Assembly (NCBI GenBank): GCA_030038645.1
Contig: JASHSR010000169.1
Coordinates: forward strand, 1 to 6,840
Length of the DNA stretch: 6,840 nt
Reading direction: 5' to 3'
DNA from: Gammaproteobacteria bacterium
GTDB lineage: Bacteria; Pseudomonadota; Gammaproteobacteria; Steroidobacterales; Steroidobacteraceae
The position numbers were made by a program, and so were the translations under genes. Positions 6,453-6,840 of the stretch are shown here, in pieces. Below the pieces are notes generated by a model that was not told where the DNA came from, made no database searches, and saw only the letters and a program-made list of their open reading frames with translations. The first letter of the stretch is position 1. Every line of letters starts with the position of its first letter.

Positions 6453-6840
6453 TCAGTGTCCCGCGGCGAGGCGCTGCGCGCTCTCGAGCCAGGTCCGTTG
6501 CGCACGGCGATAGTGGGCGGGCGCGATGCGCGCCTGCTCGAGAAGCTCGCGCGCGACGCTCGCCGCCTCCGTGCCGTTGCCCTGGGCCTTGAGCAGCTGG
6601 GCGTAGCGCACCGAGGCCTCGGCGCCCGGATAGGACGGCGCGAGGACCTTGTATTCCTCGAGGGCCTTGGCGACGTTGCCCTCGGACTCGAGCGCGCGGG
6701 CGTAGAGCAGATGGCCCTCGGGAGAGCGGAAGTCGGGATTGAGGCGGACGAGCTCATCGAGCGTCGTGCGGGCGGCTGTTGCGTCGCCCTTGCCGAACTG
6801 AGCCTTGGCGAGCCCGAGCATGATGTTCGGGTCTTGCGCG
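6453..6840 (-). CDS. Tetratricopeptide repeat protein, C-terminal part
   Basis: This leftward gene enters from the right edge with no stop, so only its last 128 or so codons are present. The visible sequence is built of helical hairpin repeats: GLAKAQFGKGDATAARTTLD, then GHLLYARALESEGNVAKALE, then VRYAQLLKAQGNGTEAASVA. These have the A/G/Y/A spacing of TPR units. The wording DFRSPEGHLLYARALE and the end HYRRAQRTWLESAQRL recall a family of gammaproteobacterial TPR proteins that carry an N-terminal membrane helix. That helix would lie outside the window, so location cannot be stated. TPRs are protein-binding scaffolds; no enzymatic motif is seen. An ATG at 6821 is in frame but the reading frame continues upstream (DPNIMLGLA), so it is not taken as the start. 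The gene is convergent with aguA. Confidence 0.8.
   Translation of the reverse strand, partial: AQDPNIMLGLAKAQFGKGDATAARTTLDELVRLNPDFRSPEGHLLYARALESEGNVAKALEEYKVLAPSYPGAEASVRYAQLLKAQGNGTEAASVARELLEQARIAPAHYRRAQRTWLESAQRLAAGH

Overview
The window looks like the chromosome of a GC-rich proteobacterium. The right-end TPR protein and the agmatine deiminase resemble those of Xanthomonadales- or Steroidobacter-like Gammaproteobacteria; this is a recognition-level guess, not a measured assignment. The window divides into an accessory stretch (about 1-5196) and an ordinary chromosomal stretch (about 5215-6840).

Accessory stretch, left to right. (1) The N-terminal 59 codons of a leftward P-loop ATPase run off the left edge, possibly from a leaderless promoter. 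(2) A 340-base gene-free spacer follows, ending in three 10-bp tandem repeats in front of fic. (3) fic (520-1575, +) is an intact class II Fic protein with its inhibitory motif, its catalytic loop and a C-terminal winged-helix domain. (4) A belt of gene debris occupies about 1600-2712: a BrnA/DUF4415-like antitoxin tail (+), an internal slice of a DUF1016/YhcG-type protein (-), and a WYL-type regulator (-) with an internal deletion and a missing C-terminus. A perfect 24-bp palindrome and a decayed second copy lie inside the DUF1016 slice. (5) A leftward two-gene operon encodes an AbiEii-like nucleotidyltransferase and an overlapping 60-residue protein. (6) Divergent from it is an intact ATPase_2/DUF234 protein (3751-5196, +), an AAA-type P-loop ATPase with a nuclease-like C-terminus. 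Its promoter carries a long inverted repeat.

Ordinary stretch. A full-length agmatine deiminase (aguA, 5215-6345, +) starts 18 bases after the ATPase stop. It converges with the 3' part of a TPR protein gene (-) that runs off the right edge.

The accessory genes belong to families common in toxin-antitoxin and defence islands: a Fic AMP-transferase, nucleotidyltransferase, BrnA, WYL, YhcG and orphan ATPases. Several are wrecked, which fits repeated insertion and decay next to a housekeeping gene. The most promising candidate for something little described is the coupled nucleotidyltransferase plus 60-residue protein, divergent from an operator-controlled ATPase-nuclease. The window gives no functional proof that these act as one system.
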